Source: Melghirimyces algeriensis (GTDB lineage: Bacteria; Bacillota; Bacilli; Thermoactinomycetales; DSM-45169). From it: DNA of 64,000 nt. The DNA is taken from assembly GCF_900182565.1 (NCBI RefSeq), contig NZ_FXTI01000005.1:124001-188000 (forward strand). The letters are read 5' to 3'. Below the pieces are notes generated by a model that ran no database searches, was not told the DNA's origin, and worked only from the letters and a program-made list of their open reading frames with translations. Positions 23,521 to 32,576 of the stretch are shown here, piece by piece (the stretch's first letter is position 1; every line of letters starts with the position of its first letter). The translations under genes and the position numbers were made by a program.

Positions 23521-25047
23521 CTACCCTCCGATCCTTGAGGCGATCATTTGCATGGTAGCTTTGATCGGTTCTCCCAGAACATCAGGATAGACACCGATCA
23601 GAAGAATAAAGGCCAGTAACATCAGCATCGGTGCCGCTTCCGAAGGTTTGATATCCGTGATATCAGATAAACGACTCTTCAATGGACCAAAACCGGTTGC
23701 CAATACCGCTCGCAGTGTATAGGCTGCTGTTAGCACCAACCCCAATATCCCCACAGCCGCCAAAGCCGGTTCCTGCTGAAACAATCCAACAAAGACCAGG
23801 AACTCCGAAACAAATCCGGACATTCCGGGAAGACCGAGCAAAGCCAACCCTCCGGCGAGAAAAACACCTGTCAATACCGGTGCCGACCGGGCCATCCCTC
23901 CAAGTTTTCCAATCTCGGTCGTTCCTGCCCGATCGACCAGGCTGGCAATGAAGAAAAAGAGTACGGCGGAGATCAATCCATGAGAAACTGCTTGGAATAC
24001 CGCTCCAGTCAACCCGGAAACATTGGCGGAGGCAACGCCAAACAGAATGATCCCCATATGGCTGATACTTGCATACGCCAGCACTCTCTTCAGATCCTGT
24101 TGAACAAAGGCCAGCACCGCACCGTACAAGATGTTGACAAGACCAAGTACTGCCAACGTCGTGGCGATTGTACGCATTTGGTCCGGAAAGAGCTGTACCC
24201 CAAAGCGTATCAAACCATAGGCTCCCATTTTCAAGAGAACCCCCGAATGAACCATCACTACAGCCGGCGGTGCTTCTGTATGCACCTTCAGCATCCATCT
24301 GTGAAATGGAAAAATGGGAAGTTTGATCCCAAAAGCTACCACCATGGAAAGAAATATCCCCCACACAATCTCCTTTAAAGGACTTTGCGATAACACTCCC
24401 TTGGTTCGGGGATGATCCGACAATTCCTGTAACTGATTGAAATCCAGCGTTCCAAATAGGACCAACAATCCGACAAGCGATATGAGAAGAAACGCGGAAC
24501 CCAATCCGTTATACAGCAAAAATTGATTGGCCGCTCTTTCTCTGTGCACAAACCCCCAGATGCCAATGAGAAAATAAAGGGAAACCAGCGTGATTTCAAA
24601 AAACAGAAAGAAAAGAAAGAGGTTTTGGGCCAGAAAGACCCCCAACATTCCCATCTCCAGAATGAGAAAGAACAGAAAATATTCCTTCTGTCTCTTTTGT
24701 ATGTACGTGGAAGCAAATGCTGCCAAGGTAGCAACCACTGTTGCCATGACCACCAAAGGCATCGACAGGCCATCCACTCCCATATGATAGGTCAACTCCC
24801 AGGATGCTCCCCCGGAAAGCGGGATTTCAAACCATTGAAGCCGATGTTCAAATTGAACGCTGTCCATACCGGAATGAAATGTTCCATACAGTAAAAGGGC
24901 CAGCACCAGAGGTGGAAACGTAGCCAATATACCCAGCCTCTTTAACCAACCGGTTCTTTTCTGCGGCACCAGTAACAGTAACATGGCTCCCAGAAGAGGA
25001 GAGAAAGCCAACCATGTGGGAAGCATATTGAGAACGTTCTCCATCAT
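23521..25047 (-). CDS. nuoM: NADH-quinone oxidoreductase subunit M
   Basis: A 508-residue antiporter-like subunit. Diagnostic segments are YHMGVDGLSMPLVVMATVVA, FFEITLVSLYFLIGIWG with the essential Glu, FGIKLPIFPFHRWMLKVHTE with the channel Lys, and LKRVLAYASISHMGIILFGV. The start ATG overlaps the nuoL stop (ATGA), showing translational coupling. Confidence 0.96.
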   Translation of the reverse strand: MMENVLNMLPTWLAFSPLLGAMLLLLVPQKRTGWLKRLGILATFPPLVLALLLYGTFHSGMDSVQFEHRLQWFEIPLSGGASWELTYHMGVDGLSMPLVVMATVVATLAAFASTYIQKRQKEYFLFFLILEMGMLGVFLAQNLFLFFLFFEITLVSLYFLIGIWGFVHRERAANQFLLYNGLGSAFLLISLVGLLVLFGTLDFNQLQELSDHPRTKGVLSQSPLKEIVWGIFLSMVVAFGIKLPIFPFHRWMLKVHTEAPPAVVMVHSGVLLKMGAYGLIRFGVQLFPDQMRTIATTLAVLGLVNILYGAVLAFVQQDLKRVLAYASISHMGIILFGVASANVSGLTGAVFQAVSHGLISAVLFFFIASLVDRAGTTEIGKLGGMARSAPVLTGVFLAGGLALLGLPGMSGFVSEFLVFVGLFQQEPALAAVGILGLVLTAAYTLRAVLATGFGPLKSRLSDITDIKPSEAAPMLMLLAFILLIGVYPDVLGEPIKATMQMIASRIGG

Positions 25048-26906
25048 CCAAACAACCTCCCCGCTGTCAGGCCAATGATCAACAGAACAAGCCCGATGAC
25101 ACTCACCAAGGCATACGTTTGGGCCTGCCCGTTCTGAAGCCTCGTAACAATTGCTCCTGCAAAACGGGGGATTCCCGCCACCAGATGAACGATTCCCTGG
25201 ACAATATATCGATCAAAGGCGGACAATAAGAATCCCAACATCCGATAAGGTTCAACCACGATCGCTCTTTGCATTTCATCCACATAACATTTCCGGTGCA
25301 GAAACGAGTACAACCAGGGAAACGGCTTTTGCAAAAGATCTCGTGGAATACTTTTATTGGCATATACAGCCCAAGCAAGAATGATCCCCGCCAGGGAAAC
25401 GGCAATGGAAAAGAAAGCAACCCAGATGGAGGCTTCCCCCACTTTACCCGATATGGTGTCAGATCCTTCCCTTAACCAAAAGCTTAAATGATGTCCGGGA
25501 ACCTCGACAAACCCGGCAAGAATGGACAGAAGGGCCAAAACCCCCATGGGCCATATCATTGTGGAAGCAACTGTCTTCCCTCTTGTCTCGATGGAGCTCT
25601 TTCCCCAAAAAGCGAGAAAAAAGAGGCGAAACATGTAAAAGGCAGTTAAGAAAGCCGTCACAATCCCCAGAATGAAGATTCCCATACGCCCGTCAGCAAA
25701 AGCGGCCAACAGAACCTCTTCTTTGGAAAAAAATCCGGAAAACGGTGGGATGCCGGCAATCGACAGGCAACCAATTACAAAGAACCAACCCAATGTTGGA
25801 TGCGTTTTCCAAAGTCCTCCCATCCTTCGGAGATCCTGCTCATGGTTGAAGACAATGATGATGGCTCCGGCGACAAGGAACAAAAGAGCCTTAAACACTC
25901 CGTGAGTCATGAGGTGAAAGATCCCAGCCACATATCCTCCTGCACCCAACGCAAACATCATATAGCCCAATTGACTGATGGTGGAATAGGCCAGCACTCG
26001 CTTGATATCATATTGCACCAGCCCGATGCCAGCAGCAAAAATCGCTGTAAACGCCCCGGTCCATGCTACGGTATCCATCGCTACGGAAGAGGATTGAAAC
26101 AATGGAAACATGCGGGCCACCAGAAATACTCCTGCTGCCACCATTGTCGCAGCATGAATAAGGGCACTGACCGGCGTTGGTCCTTCCATCGCATCCGGTA
26201 ACCAGGTATGTAGCGGAAACTGCCCTGACTTCCCCACTGCGCCCACAAAGACCAGCAAAGCGATAAGCGTCACCATTCCCGGAGGAATCTCCCCGGCATC
26301 CAGGGATGCAAAAATCGTCGTCAATTCCAAATTCCCCACATAAAGCAACGTGAGAATCACAGCGATCAACAGACCAACATCCCCGATCCGTGTCACAATA
26401 AACGCTTTTTGTGCAGCACGCTTGGCCTCCGGTTTAAAATACCAGTAGCCGATCAACAAAAACGAACAAACCCCGACCAATTCCCAAAAGATATACAGTT
26501 GAAGAAGATTGGGGGATAGAACCAGCCCCAGCATGGAAAACGTAAATAGACTCAAATAAGCGTGGAAGATAGGGACGCGCTGATCTCCCTTCATATAGGA
26601 GTGGGAGTAGACCTGAACAAGGAAGCTGATCAGACTGACCAAAATCATCATCAAAACATTCAGTTGATTCAGCTCAATCCCGAACCGTATGGTTGTTTCC
26701 CCAAAGGACAGCCATGGAAAGAGAGAGAGGTGGTTCCCTTCACTCAATTGCACCCACAAAGCAGCCACTGATCCGAGAAAGGATAGAAAAGCGGAAAGGC
26801 TTCCCACCCATGTCGCTGTTTTCGCTTGAAAAACGTTTCGGCCTGCCAACAGGAGGACAAAGGCGATCAAGGGAAAAAGCGGGATCGCCCATATATTTTC
26901 AATCAT
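25044..26906 (-). CDS. nuoL: NADH-quinone oxidoreductase subunit L
   Basis: The largest antiporter-like subunit, 620 residues, with the long C-terminal lateral helix region. Seen: SHSYMKGDQRVPIFHAYLSL, FWELVGVCSFLLIGYWY, GKSGQFPLHTWLPDAMEGPT, IKRVLAYSTISQLGYMMFAL and IAGIPPFSGFFSKEEVLLAA. ATG 26906 has AAAGGGTGAT ahead; an in-frame GTG at 26918 overlaps that site and was not chosen. Confidence 0.96.
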   Translation of the reverse strand: MIENIWAIPLFPLIAFVLLLAGRNVFQAKTATWVGSLSAFLSFLGSVAALWVQLSEGNHLSLFPWLSFGETTIRFGIELNQLNVLMMILVSLISFLVQVYSHSYMKGDQRVPIFHAYLSLFTFSMLGLVLSPNLLQLYIFWELVGVCSFLLIGYWYFKPEAKRAAQKAFIVTRIGDVGLLIAVILTLLYVGNLELTTIFASLDAGEIPPGMVTLIALLVFVGAVGKSGQFPLHTWLPDAMEGPTPVSALIHAATMVAAGVFLVARMFPLFQSSSVAMDTVAWTGAFTAIFAAGIGLVQYDIKRVLAYSTISQLGYMMFALGAGGYVAGIFHLMTHGVFKALLFLVAGAIIIVFNHEQDLRRMGGLWKTHPTLGWFFVIGCLSIAGIPPFSGFFSKEEVLLAAFADGRMGIFILGIVTAFLTAFYMFRLFFLAFWGKSSIETRGKTVASTMIWPMGVLALLSILAGFVEVPGHHLSFWLREGSDTISGKVGEASIWVAFFSIAVSLAGIILAWAVYANKSIPRDLLQKPFPWLYSFLHRKCYVDEMQRAIVVEPYRMLGFLLSAFDRYIVQGIVHLVAGIPRFAGAIVTRLQNGQAQTYALVSVIGLVLLIIGLTAGRLFG

Positions 26907-26937
26907 TGATTGAATCACCCTTTGTTTGACGTATTGC

Positions 26938-27243
26938 TCAGCCTTTCATCATATTGTAATGATCCGCCTTCACGGAATTTCTGTTACGGTAGAGAGCAAT
27001 AAGAATTGCGATTCCCACAGCCGCTTCCGCAGCGGCTACAGTAATAGTGAATAGGGTAAACACATGCCCTGTCTGATTGGCATATAATCCGTATTTGGAA
27101 AAAGCCACAAGATTGATGTTAGCAGCATTTAACATTAACTCAATGCAAAACAATACCACAACAGCATTTCGTTTGGTCAACACACCATACAACCCCAGAC
27201 TGAACAGAATCGCACTCAACGCGAGATAAGAAGTGATCGGCAT
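26938..27243 (-). CDS. nuoK: NADH-quinone oxidoreductase subunit K
   Basis: 101 residues, three membrane spans. The conserved Glu residues lie in VVLFCIELMLNAANINLVAF and TVAAAEAAVGIAILIALYR, part of the central hydrophilic axis of complex I. Its ATG shares one base with the nuoJ stop. Confidence 0.96.
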   Translation of the reverse strand: MPITSYLALSAILFSLGLYGVLTKRNAVVVLFCIELMLNAANINLVAFSKYGLYANQTGHVFTLFTITVAAAEAAVGIAILIALYRNRNSVKADHYNMMKG

Positions 27244-27752
27244 TATGGTTTCGACTCCTTCCGTGCCAAAATGACAGCCCCCACCAAAGCGATTAAAAGA
27301 AGAACGGAAACCGCTTCAAAAGGAATGACATACTGTTTGAAAACAGCCTCTCCCAACCAAGCGGTTGAAAATGTCCCCACCTCCGCAGTGATCTCCGTCA
27401 AAGGGGCATTGTAAATGGTATGGATCACAATTCCCAAAAACGACCCCACTCCCAGAAAGCTGAGTAGATTGTGCCACGGACGCACGGAATCCCCTTCCTG
27501 ATCCCGGTGACGGGTTAGCATAATTCCAAATAACATCAGAATGGAAACGCCACCTGTATAGATCAAAACCTGTACCACCGCTAAAAACTCCGCATTCAAT
27601 AGAAGGTAGATGCCGGCGATACTGAGCAGTGTAAACGCCAATGCCAGCGCCATGTGAACCACTCGGACTAGGTTCATCAGAAGCACCGCTCCACCGATTG
27701 CAAAGATTGACAGGACAAAAAAAGCGATAAACTCGCCATTGATCTGCATCAC
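27243..27752 (-). CDS. nuoJ: NADH-quinone oxidoreductase subunit J
   Basis: 169 residues, about five membrane spans, with the pattern FAIGGAVLLMNLVRVVHMAL, LLNAEFLAVVQVLIYTGGVS and ILMLFGIML, the helix with the pi-bulge that moves during turnover. The start overlaps the end of nuoI by four bases. Confidence 0.95.
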   Translation of the reverse strand: MMQINGEFIAFFVLSIFAIGGAVLLMNLVRVVHMALALAFTLLSIAGIYLLLNAEFLAVVQVLIYTGGVSILMLFGIMLTRHRDQEGDSVRPWHNLLSFLGVGSFLGIVIHTIYNAPLTEITAEVGTFSTAWLGEAVFKQYVIPFEAVSVLLLIALVGAVILARKESKP

Positions 27753-28189
27753 TTTTTCACACCCCGTGCATTCACATTGTTCACACTTCGAATCTTGCTA
27801 TCATTTTCATGAAGCCATCCCATGTCTTTAAATAATTCATCCCTGGTATACACAGCCAGTTCAAAGTGTTGAGTCATCACCACTGCTTCAGTGGGACAAA
27901 CTTCCGTACACAAATCACACAAAATACAGATTTCAAAGTTGATGTCATACGTATCAATCACTTTTCCCCGCTTTCCCGGATCCGGATGTTTCCGGCCCGT
28001 CAGGGAAATGCAATCCGTGGGACAAACCCGGACACATTGATTGCAGACGATACACTTTTCCGGATCAAAATGCTGAATGCCACGAAACCGATCGGGCATC
28101 TCCATCGGTTCGTCAGGGTATTTACGGGTAACTTTTTGCTTGGTCATCGTCTTCAGCGTGACACCCATCCCTTTGATGAGGCCCATCAT
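27749..28189 (-). CDS. nuoI: NADH-quinone oxidoreductase subunit I (two [4Fe-4S] clusters)
   Basis: 146-residue ferredoxin-like subunit that carries clusters N6a and N6b. The two cluster motifs are CIVCNQCVRVCPTDC and CILCDLCTEVCPTEA. It should pass electrons to cluster N2 in NuoB. The start at 28189 has GGAGGG ahead. It follows nuoH by 34 bases. Confidence 0.97.
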   Translation of the reverse strand: MMGLIKGMGVTLKTMTKQKVTRKYPDEPMEMPDRFRGIQHFDPEKCIVCNQCVRVCPTDCISLTGRKHPDPGKRGKVIDTYDINFEICILCDLCTEVCPTEAVVMTQHFELAVYTRDELFKDMGWLHENDSKIRSVNNVNARGVKK

Positions 28190-28223
28190 GGGAATCCCTC
28201 CATCCCTGATAAAGATGTGGTTG

Positions 28224-29198
28224 TTAATAGACTCCAGGAAACACTTCCTTTAGGACGGCTGACAAAAAAATATTGAGGAGTGCCAGGGGAAGGAGCAGCT
28301 TCCATCCGAGTTGCATCAATTGATCCATCCGAATCCGGGGAAGTGTCGCCCGAATCCAAAACAGTGAAAAGACAACCAAAAGAAATTTAAGACTGAACCA
28401 CAGGATCGGTGGAACCAGATCGAGACCGAAGACAGGCTTCCACCCACCGAGGAACAATACGGTCGTCAATGATGCCATCGCAAAAACATAGACGTATTCC
28501 GCCAACATAAAAAACGCAAAACGAAAACCGCTGTACTCCACATGATAGCCTGCCACCAATTCCGATTCCGCTTCCGGAAGGTCAAAGGGAGTCCGGTTCA
28601 ATTCCGCCAGTGAAGCGATGAAAAAAACGATAAAACCGAGAAACTGCGGAACAATAAACCACAGATCTTCCTGCGCTTCCACAATCTTTGTCAAATTGAG
28701 TGTCTGTGCACTTAAAATTACTCCCACGACGGACATGATCAAAGGAATTTCATAACTGATCATCTGCGCAACCGACCGCAATGCTCCAAGCAGTGCATAC
28801 TTGTTATTGGAGGCCCATCCTCCAGCCAGCATCCCAATGGTTGTGATACTGGATACAGCGATATAATACAACAGACCCACACCGAGATCAGCAAAGACCC
28901 ATTGATCGGTAAAGGGAATCACTGCCAACACTGCAAATGAAGGGACAAAAGCGATCACCGGTGCCCATTTAAACAGGGGATGATCCGCTTTGGACGGAAT
29001 GGTATCCTCTTTGATCAACAATTTCAAAATATCCGCGACGGTTTGCAACATTCCCCAAGGCCCCACCCGATTGGGACCGATCCGTGCCTGCATCCAGCCG
29101 ATCACTTTTCGCTCAAACAGAATGGCAAAGGTGACAAATCCAAGAACGATGAACAAAAGACCCACTGGACCCATCAGTATCCCCATACTCATGTCCAT
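28224..29198 (-). CDS. nuoH: NADH-quinone oxidoreductase subunit H
   Basis: 324-residue membrane subunit that forms the quinone chamber with NuoB and NuoD. Seen: ERKVIGWMQARIGPNRVGPW, LLKLLIKEDTIPSKAD, NKYALLGALRSVAQMISYEI and LAELNRTPFDLPEAESELVA followed by GYHVEYSGFRFAFF. All are well kept, so the quinone-site side of complex I is under selection here even though the NuoD gene is not next to it. Confidence 0.97.
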   Translation of the reverse strand: MDMSMGILMGPVGLLFIVLGFVTFAILFERKVIGWMQARIGPNRVGPWGMLQTVADILKLLIKEDTIPSKADHPLFKWAPVIAFVPSFAVLAVIPFTDQWVFADLGVGLLYYIAVSSITTIGMLAGGWASNNKYALLGALRSVAQMISYEIPLIMSVVGVILSAQTLNLTKIVEAQEDLWFIVPQFLGFIVFFIASLAELNRTPFDLPEAESELVAGYHVEYSGFRFAFFMLAEYVYVFAMASLTTVLFLGGWKPVFGLDLVPPILWFSLKFLLVVFSLFWIRATLPRIRMDQLMQLGWKLLLPLALLNIFLSAVLKEVFPGVY

Positions 29199-29256
29199 CC
29201 ATCACCCCAATCACTAAATCCCGTGCTTTAAGCGGATTCCTTCCATTCAATCTTCG

Positions 29257-29907
29257 CTATAATCCCTGGTCATAAGGTTTGTAATCTTTTCTCAGGGGAT
29301 GGCCCACCCAGTCCTCCGGCATCAGAATCCGTTTCAGTTCCGGATGTCCTTGAAAGCGGATTCCCAAAAGATCATAAACCTCCCGCTCATGCCAGTTGGC
29401 GGCCGGCCATACATCCGTTACGGAGGGAATCCGGGGATCTTCCCGGTCTGTTTTTACTTTGATACACAAGGTATGACCGTGCTTCAAAGAAACAAAATGG
29501 TATAACACTTCCATATGTTCTTCATAATCCACGCCTGACAAATTTTCCAAATACTCAAATGCAAGGGATTCCTCCTCCAAAAGTAGACGGGAGACTTCCG
29601 GCCACTTTGTGTTGGAAACTGCAATCGTCGGCCGATGATGATCCGGACGGTTGATATAAGCTTCTTCCACCACCCCATCCCCTATCTTTTCTGTCAAAAG
29701 ACGGGTCCACCGATCCAACAGCGGTTGATTGTGAGAGGGTTCCAAGGGTTCTTCCCGTTTTTTTCGTTTTCTGGCTGGAGCAGACCTTTTAGCCTTGGCT
29801 TTCGCTTTTGCTACAGCAGAAACTTTTTCCTCTGTCTCCTTTGAGGAATCCCGTCCGTTGTTTTCTTTTCCCTGCTGATTTAAATCTCCTCCCCGTCCCT
29901 CAGTCAA
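29257..29907 (-). CDS. nuoC: NADH-quinone oxidoreductase subunit C with basic N-terminal extension
   Basis: The conserved 30-kDa-subunit domain is at the C-terminal end: SGVDYEEHMEVLYHFVSL, DVWPAANWHEREVYDLLGI and MPEDWVGHPLRKDYKPYDQGL. About 60-70 residues precede it, with an Ala/Lys/Arg-rich stretch (AVAKAKAKAKRSAPARKRKK), longer than usual. I place the start at TTG 29907, which overlaps the nuoB stop and has AAGGTGA ahead (216 residues); the frame is open 32 codons upstream inside nuoB. The next gene should be nuoD but is nuoH. Confidence 0.9.
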   Translation of the reverse strand: MTEGRGGDLNQQGKENNGRDSSKETEEKVSAVAKAKAKAKRSAPARKRKKREEPLEPSHNQPLLDRWTRLLTEKIGDGVVEEAYINRPDHHRPTIAVSNTKWPEVSRLLLEEESLAFEYLENLSGVDYEEHMEVLYHFVSLKHGHTLCIKVKTDREDPRIPSVTDVWPAANWHEREVYDLLGIRFQGHPELKRILMPEDWVGHPLRKDYKPYDQGL

Positions 29908-30425
29908 CGATCCGTCACCTTCTTTCCCGTTTTCGCTTCGTAACGTATTTTTTCCTGTAATTTGTTGATTCCGTAAATCAGTGCTGCCGGATTGGGGGGA
30001 CATCCGGGAATATAGACATCCACAGGGACAATCTGATCCACCCCTTTAATCACTGCATACGATTTCACATAGGGACCCCCTGCTGTTGCACAGGAACCCA
30101 TGGCAATCACCCATTTGGGTTCCGGCATCTGATCATAAAGCCTGCGCAAAAGAGGACCCATCTTTTTGGTAACGGTACCGGCTACAATCATGACATCGGA
30201 TTGGCGAGGCGATGCCCGAAAGAAAGAACCGAATCGGTCCATATCGTAATGAGCCGCCCCCGTCCCCATCATCTCAATGGCACAACAGGCCAGACCAAAC
30301 GTCATGGGCCACAGGGAATTGCTTCTCGCCCAAGCCTTCACATTGTCCAACGTGGTGGTCATGATATTTCGCTTCAGCAGTTCTTCCTCTTCATTGGGTT
30401 GAATCCGTTCCAGATCTAGGTCCAT
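29904..30425 (-). CDS. nuoB: NADH-quinone oxidoreductase subunit B (cluster N2)
   Basis: 173 residues. Ligands for the terminal cluster N2 are in FGLACCAIEMM, AMGSCATAGGPY and VYIPGCPPNPAAL. It passes electrons from the clusters to quinone at the interface with NuoD. It overlaps nuoA by ten bases. Confidence 0.97.
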   Translation of the reverse strand: MDLDLERIQPNEEEELLKRNIMTTTLDNVKAWARSNSLWPMTFGLACCAIEMMGTGAAHYDMDRFGSFFRASPRQSDVMIVAGTVTKKMGPLLRRLYDQMPEPKWVIAMGSCATAGGPYVKSYAVIKGVDQIVPVDVYIPGCPPNPAALIYGINKLQEKIRYEAKTGKKVTDR

Positions 30426-30805
30426 TCCAACACCTTCTTCTTCCAGGCATAAAGAAGTCCTATCAGCAAAAAGAAAACAAAAACCAGCATTTCTACCAAG
30501 ATAAATATCCCAATATCCGCCCGTAAGGCATCATATGCAACGGCCCAAGGGTAGAGAAAAACCGTTTCCACATCAAAGATGACAAACAGAAGCGCAAACA
30601 GATAATACCTCACATTAAACTGTACCCAACTGTCACCAGTGGGATCGACACCACTTTCATACGCAATCGCTTTCGCTTCGGAAGGCTTGTGCGGCCGAAG
30701 CCAACGCCCCACGGTCAGGGCCACTGCCGGCAATGCCAAACCGACCAAGATAAAGACGGCCACTGAAACATAGTTTTCAACCACGTTCAACCAGCCCCCA
30801 ATCAC
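30416..30805 (-). CDS. nuoA: NADH-quinone oxidoreductase subunit A
   Basis: 129 residues, three membrane spans, with AYESGVDPTGDSWVQFNVRY and LLFVIFDVETVFLYPWAVAY typical of the family. First gene of the operon. The start at GTG 30805 is the first possible in frame but its ribosome site is weak, so a start a few codons later is possible. No nuoE, nuoF or nuoG is seen, as in other Bacillales complex I operons. Confidence 0.94.
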   Translation of the reverse strand: MIGGWLNVVENYVSVAVFILVGLALPAVALTVGRWLRPHKPSEAKAIAYESGVDPTGDSWVQFNVRYYLFALLFVIFDVETVFLYPWAVAYDALRADIGIFILVEMLVFVFFLLIGLLYAWKKKVLEWT

Positions 30806-30966
30806 TCATTTCTTCACAAAATAATGGATAAAATCGGAATTTACACCGGTACCGCTTTTTTGTCTGTTCGTAGCAGTACAACTCTCCTATCATTTGTATT
30901 TTAGCCCCATTTTGATATTCCACTCCCCAAGTTATTCCATAGGCTACCCCCAAATTCCTTCAAAAA

Positions 30967-31266
30967 TCATGGACAACCGCTAACAGAGAAGGTATATCTG
31001 AAAAACAAAAAAAGCCACTTTGGGAAAGCGGCAGTGTGTACAAATATACCTTTCAGAAAAAGTTGCAGCACATAATAGAAAAAAGTTAACGCCACAATAA
31101 ACACTAAAATATATACATACCTTTTTCTTGTATTCCAGTTGTCATACAGATGATAACAGGCATACACCACAACCATTATCGCAAAAAGCATGGAATAAAG
31201 ACTGTTATCCGAACAAATTGCGATCGCTCCAGTTATCGCCATGAAACCACTAAGGATTCTTTCCAT
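30967..31266 (-). CDS. Small hypothetical membrane protein
   Basis: An open frame of 99 codons with three hydrophobic segments (FMAITGAIAICS, YSMLFAIMVVVYACYHLYDN, RKRYVYILVFIVALTFFYYV) and a well placed AAGG for the ATG at 31266. I recognise no family. Its last 20 codons run through a strong terminator hairpin with a T-tract (31007-31032), which is unusual for a real gene, so either the frame ends abnormally late through a mutation or it is not a gene. The codon use is more AT-rich than its neighbours. Confidence 0.4.
   Translation of the reverse strand: MERILSGFMAITGAIAICSDNSLYSMLFAIMVVVYACYHLYDNWNTRKRYVYILVFIVALTFFYYVLQLFLKGIFVHTAAFPKWLFLFFRYTFSVSGCP
31007..31032 (-). terminator. Terminator inside the 3' part of the hypothetical membrane protein frame
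   Basis: GCCGCTTT/AAAGTGGC stem (31014-31032, one G-T pair) with loop CCC, followed on the minus strand by TTTTTTTGTTTTTC. Confidence 0.75.
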
Positions 31267-32105
31267 GATCATCCTTCATCTCAACCCTTCAATAATAATC
31301 AAATTTCAAAAAATTATATCGGCTTGTTATACGAAATGTCAATTAAATTTGAGAACAAAATATAAATTAAAATCCTCTCCCACAATATATGAGAGAGGAA
31401 GCTTGGATCACACGTCTTTTAAGGACAGCGTGTCCTCCCTGCATAAGAAATAATTCCTTTCCTAATGGCCTTCTTTCTCTTACTGTCCTTATATAGATTA
31501 GTTTTAAATTTGAAACAAGGATTCAACTTGGATCGACCTGTTTTCTTCAGATCAGGGTAACAGGTGCCTGATATCTGTCAAAACAATCTCGAAATACAAT
31601 GTTTCATGTGGAACATTGTTGGTTTTTGTCTATTTATGGCTCCCTCAATCAGTCATCTAACATCGTCGGAGAGAAAGGATTCAATGTCTTTTTTCCATAA
31701 GTCCAAGTTCCTTTCCTACAATCGTACTGTCCGGATTAAATAACCTCAGCCACTCTCTTAGGAGGGCGTTTTTTAACTTCAACCATCAATATATTTTTAT
31801 GTCGCATTAGATGACATAAAGACGATTCATTCCTACAATTGTGCAGCATCTAAAAAATTCCAAGCAAAACCTATCAATCCGATGGTAAATACGGCAATCC
31901 ATCTATTCGTCGCCTTTCTTTTTTGCATTCATGTACAAGTCCTAAAACTGAAGCAATCGATAGAATGAAATAAACAATCACCAACAAAACGCTGAACAAT
32001 CCAACCCCTAATCGCCAGTTATTTTATTTATGTTTCTATCTGGCTGATTCAACGCATTCGTATACATTATTTCAGGATGGCGGAACATTCTCCGTTCATT
32101 AACCA
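31267..32105. other. Gene-poor AT-rich interval between nuo and atp operons
   Basis: About 840 bases without a confident gene. It holds a parS-like palindrome (31600-31615), a plus-strand hairpin GCC-CTC/GAG-GGC followed by GTTTTTT (31749-31774) that could end a small RNA, and two overlapping minus-strand mini-frames (31874-31999 and 31833-31928), each encoding one hydrophobic segment. The latter read like pieces of one frameshifted small membrane protein. Confidence 0.4.
31600..31615. promoter_or_regulatory. parS: parS-like ParB (Spo0J) binding site
   Basis: The minus strand reads TGTTCCACATGAAACA, one base different from the B. subtilis parS variant TGTTCCACGTGAAACA. The palindrome extends outward by CAA/TTG to 22 bp (31597-31618). 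It is intergenic and lies in the origin-proximal arm to judge from synteny. The mismatch is in the central CACGTG core, so affinity may be reduced. Confidence 0.5.
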
Positions 32106-32136
32106 AACAAAAACAACCCACGAGATCGTGGGTTGT
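32106..32136 (-). terminator. Terminator of the atp operon
   Basis: ACAACCCA/TGGGTTGT stem (32113-32136), followed on the minus strand by TTTTTGTTTGG. It starts 13 bases past the atpC stop and is nearly symmetrical, with TTTT also on the plus side. Confidence 0.92.
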
Positions 32137-32148
32137 TTTGCGCCTTGC

Positions 32149-32553
32149 TCATCGGTTTTTCCCGACTTGAAGCCGGATCATCGCTTTTTGCAGGGCAATC
32201 TGTGCCCTTTTAAAGTTAATCTCTTCGTTTTGCTCGTCGGACAAACGTTCTTCCGCACGTTTTTTCGCCGCTTCCGCACGCTCAACGTCGATTTCATCGG
32301 GGAGTTCAGCGGTTTCAGCGAGAATCGTTACCTTGTTCTCGCTTACTTCGATAAAACCTCCGCTGACGGCGACGAGTGATTCTTCCCCGCCTTTTTTCAC
32401 TTTGACTGCCGTAATCTTAAGCGGGCTGACAAAGGGGGCGTGGTTTGGAAGAATCCCGATATCGCCTTCGGCGGCGCGGGCGATCACCATTTCCACTTCT
32501 TCCGAGTAGACTTTTCTCTCAGGTGTCACAATGTCCAACTGCATGGTGCTCAT
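32149..32553 (-). CDS. atpC: F1Fo ATP synthase epsilon subunit
   Basis: 134 residues: N-terminal beta-sandwich (MQLDIVTPERKVYSEEVEMV, GDIGILPNHAPFVSPL, VAVSGGFIEVSENKVTILAE) and C-terminal helical hairpin that can inhibit hydrolysis. ATG 32553 has GGAGAG seven bases ahead; a GTG two codons earlier overlaps that site. Last gene of the operon. Confidence 0.97.
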   Translation of the reverse strand: MSTMQLDIVTPERKVYSEEVEMVIARAAEGDIGILPNHAPFVSPLKITAVKVKKGGEESLVAVSGGFIEVSENKVTILAETAELPDEIDVERAEAAKKRAEERLSDEQNEEINFKRAQIALQKAMIRLQVGKNR

Positions 32554-32576
32554 GGACACTCTCTCCTTCCAGCCCG

